Shown here piece by piece: positions 62,386 through 64,000 of a stretch of 64,000 nucleotides of DNA. Within the stretch, counting starts at the first letter, position 1; every line of letters starts with the position of its first letter. The DNA is from Coprinellus micaceus (taxonomy: Eukaryota; Basidiomycota; Agaricomycetes; Agaricales; Psathyrellaceae), in the NCBI GenBank assembly GCA_951394405.1, contig OX596334.1, forward strand, positions 3,348,001-3,412,000. The letters are read 5' to 3'. A program made the translations under genes and the position numbers. A model generated the notes under the pieces. The model was given only the letters and a program-made list of their open reading frames with translations. It had not been told where the DNA came from and searched no databases.

Positions 62386-62991
62386 ATGTGTTCGGGAAAG
62401 GGTGCTTGGATGATGGGTACGACCCGTTTCAAGGTTGAGATGGTACTCTGTTCCTAGTATGGGTTACGAGTCACGGTGCATGTACGAATGACCCTACGTA
62501 TGACATTCACGAAATGGGGTGTCCACGACGCTATCTCCCGCCGACGCACTTCCTCTCTTCAGTGGCTAACAAGTCCAAACTCGGAACTCCGCAACCACTG
62601 GGCGCTCATCACAAATGGCTGCGATGGACAGTCGGGCGCCTAATCGAAGCGAGATCTCTTCGCGACTGACGTCTCGTACATATTATGGCAAAATATTAGT
62701 TAATCGTAGTTGGGGGAAGTGTTCAGCGGGTCATTAAAAGGGTATCTCGGTGGGATGGGTAAGGTACCTATGCGCTTGTGCGAGCGCTTAATCAGAGAAC
62801 GGCGAAGGGCACCATAACACAGATTATACCGAATATACAAATACTACGCATGCTGGGCCGAGAGAAAAAAAGGACGTAGCTCGATGTCACAAGCATGTTG
62901 AATAAATAGGGGAAATGCTAGGGAAAATGCCATGCAGAAATTAACCCCGTTACGGGCTCGTAAATGTCATAGTCGTCAATTGGCTCGGTCA
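62386..62991. other. intergenic, about 600 bases
   Basis: AT-richer sequence downstream of the membrane-protein gene (minus strand). No gene or structured RNA recognised. Confidence 0.5.
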
Positions 62992-63889
62992 TCATGGTGT
63001 TGGCCGAGTGTCGTTGGTGGGCGTCTCCGCTGTGGAAATGTACTGAGGTGGTAGTTCTTTGGGTATCGAATCATCGAAGGCGATAAGCTCCCCAATTCGC
63101 CTCCGAAGCTCCTGCATTTTCGCTTGCTGCGACTCGTCGGGTTCTGCTCCTCCTGGTGGCAACAAGGATTCCATCTGGCCGAGTAACGTCTCCACTTCCC
63201 CAATGACACCAGAGTGACCCTGTGTGGCAGCCGTTGATCCCCTCGCTCCCTCTGTACTCGGGGGTGTTGGTGCCGTTCCTCCCTCCTCCGGGTGCGATGC
63301 TTTCTCCGCGTCGACGCTCAACAACAACCCCATTGCTCTCTGCAGCTCCACAAACCTCAGCGCTTCTAACGAGCCAGCTGGGTATCCCCCCTCTGGGGCA
63401 CCAGACGCGACAAGCTTGAGTTGGGAAAGTATGCTTTGGGCCTTCTGTATCCGGTCCCCCGTCGAGAGGTTGCCCGAGAAGTCCAGCAGCGAACCCGCAC
63501 CCAATGCCTCTGCAGTCAACCCGTCGGCGGGGGACGTCGTACGGTACATGGGGTCTCCCGGACGGATGATAGTGGTATTTTGGGTGTCTCCGTACGCGGG
63601 GAGGTCTTCGCTCCTTGCGGTGTCTTGACGACGATTTGTTATCCACCGTGTTCGCCTGGGGGTAAGACCCAGTGGAATTTCAGCTCGAGCTGCAATCGTA
63701 GTTAATAAGTCAACTCCGGAGTGAAGTTGTTGAAAAGGGCTTACGGGCGCCTCCTGCTGGAACCGGTCTGTTCTTCAGCATGACCCAACGGGCTGTCCAG
63801 ATGATGATGCTAATTCCAACAACGCCGAAGACAACGCCGATTGCCGTGGCCCTCACGTTGAAGTATGTCTCGACGTCCCGGTCTGACAT
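62992..63889 (-). CDS. single-pass membrane protein of unknown function
   Basis: The start MSDRDVETYFNVRATAIGVV runs straight into a hydrophobic helix (VVFGVVGISIIIWTARWVML), then basic residues, suggesting a short outside N-terminus and a cytosolic tail. One intron (~63688-63745, donor after GGAP) restores the frame. The tail has LPAYGDTQN with a P-x-Y element, a central MYRTTSPADGLTAEALGAGS and helical segments (IQKAQSILSQLKLVASG, LRFVELQRAMGLLLSVD, MQELRRRIGELIAFDDSIP), ending NDTRPTP. A CTTATAAA sequence on the minus strand about 100 bases upstream of the ATG could be its TATA box. I do not recognise the family; proteins of this layout are common in Agaricomycete genomes. Confidence 0.7.
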
Positions 63890-64000
63890 GGTTAGGAGTC
63901 GATGGAAAGACGGTGTGGAATTGTGTCTTTTGGCTCCCCGCCCCGACCGTGACCGACTTTATGTAAATAAGGCTCGTTTTAGGTGTTTATAAGCCCACAT

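Overview
This is a eukaryotic window from a filamentous basidiomycete, most likely an Agaricomycete. Genes are dense on both strands and interrupted by many short GT-AG introns of about 45-70 bases. The recognisable proteins are fungal: a Tel1/ATM kinase, an NDR kinase of the Cbk1/Orb6/Cot1 type, a CRIB-containing PAK, an APSES-ankyrin cell-cycle factor, a Yvc1 channel, a Pmt4 mannosyltransferase, a peroxidase-P450 oxylipin enzyme and F-box proteins of the kind expanded in mushrooms. I saw no bacterial, phage, CRISPR, tRNA or rRNA feature and no intact transposon.

Layout. 0-1.2 kb: 3' end of a SPOC-domain transcription protein. 1.5-3.0 kb (-): L-arabinitol 4-dehydrogenase. 3.3-5.2 kb (-): NDR kinase, divergent from PRP4 (5.6-7.5 kb, +). 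7.8-10.6 kb (+): APSES-ankyrin factor, convergent with the Yvc1 channel (10.8-14.2 kb, -). 15.1-19.7 kb (-): fatty-acid dioxygenase fusion. 20.5-21.6 kb (-): epsilon-COP. 21.7-22.8 kb: two broken or unresolved minus-strand fragments, one an F-box relic. 22.9-25.5 kb (+): MVP1. 25.8-27.6 kb (+): damaged F-box gene. 28.0-30.9 kb (-): PMT4. 31.6-35.3 kb (-): RING-PH-VWA scaffold resembling Far1/Ste5. 35.3-38.2 kb: gene-poor. 38.2-39.9 kb (+): intact F-box gene. 40.9-41.9 kb (+): DOPA 4,5-dioxygenase-like protein. 42.1-42.4 kb (-): unidentified coding segment. 42.9-44.4 kb (+): cystathionine beta-synthase core. 45.4-55.0 kb (+): TEL1. 55.5-57.3 kb (+): arrestin-like protein. 58.0-60.6 kb (-): Ste20/PAK kinase. 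60.6-63.0 kb: gene-poor. 63.0-63.9 kb (-): single-pass membrane protein.

Most genes are housekeeping or signalling genes and I see no biosynthetic cluster. Three F-box relatives in different states (intact, multiply broken, short relic) point to birth-and-death evolution of this family. A Far1/Ste5-like scaffold, a Ste20 kinase, an NDR kinase and an MBF-type factor all relate to polarity, mating or the cell cycle, but nothing shows they are co-regulated. No pheromone receptor or pheromone precursor was found beside the Ste20 gene.

Coordinates of multi-exon genes run from start to stop codon. Splice sites were read by eye from GT/AG signals, phase and protein-family continuity, so the number and exact ends of introns are predictions.
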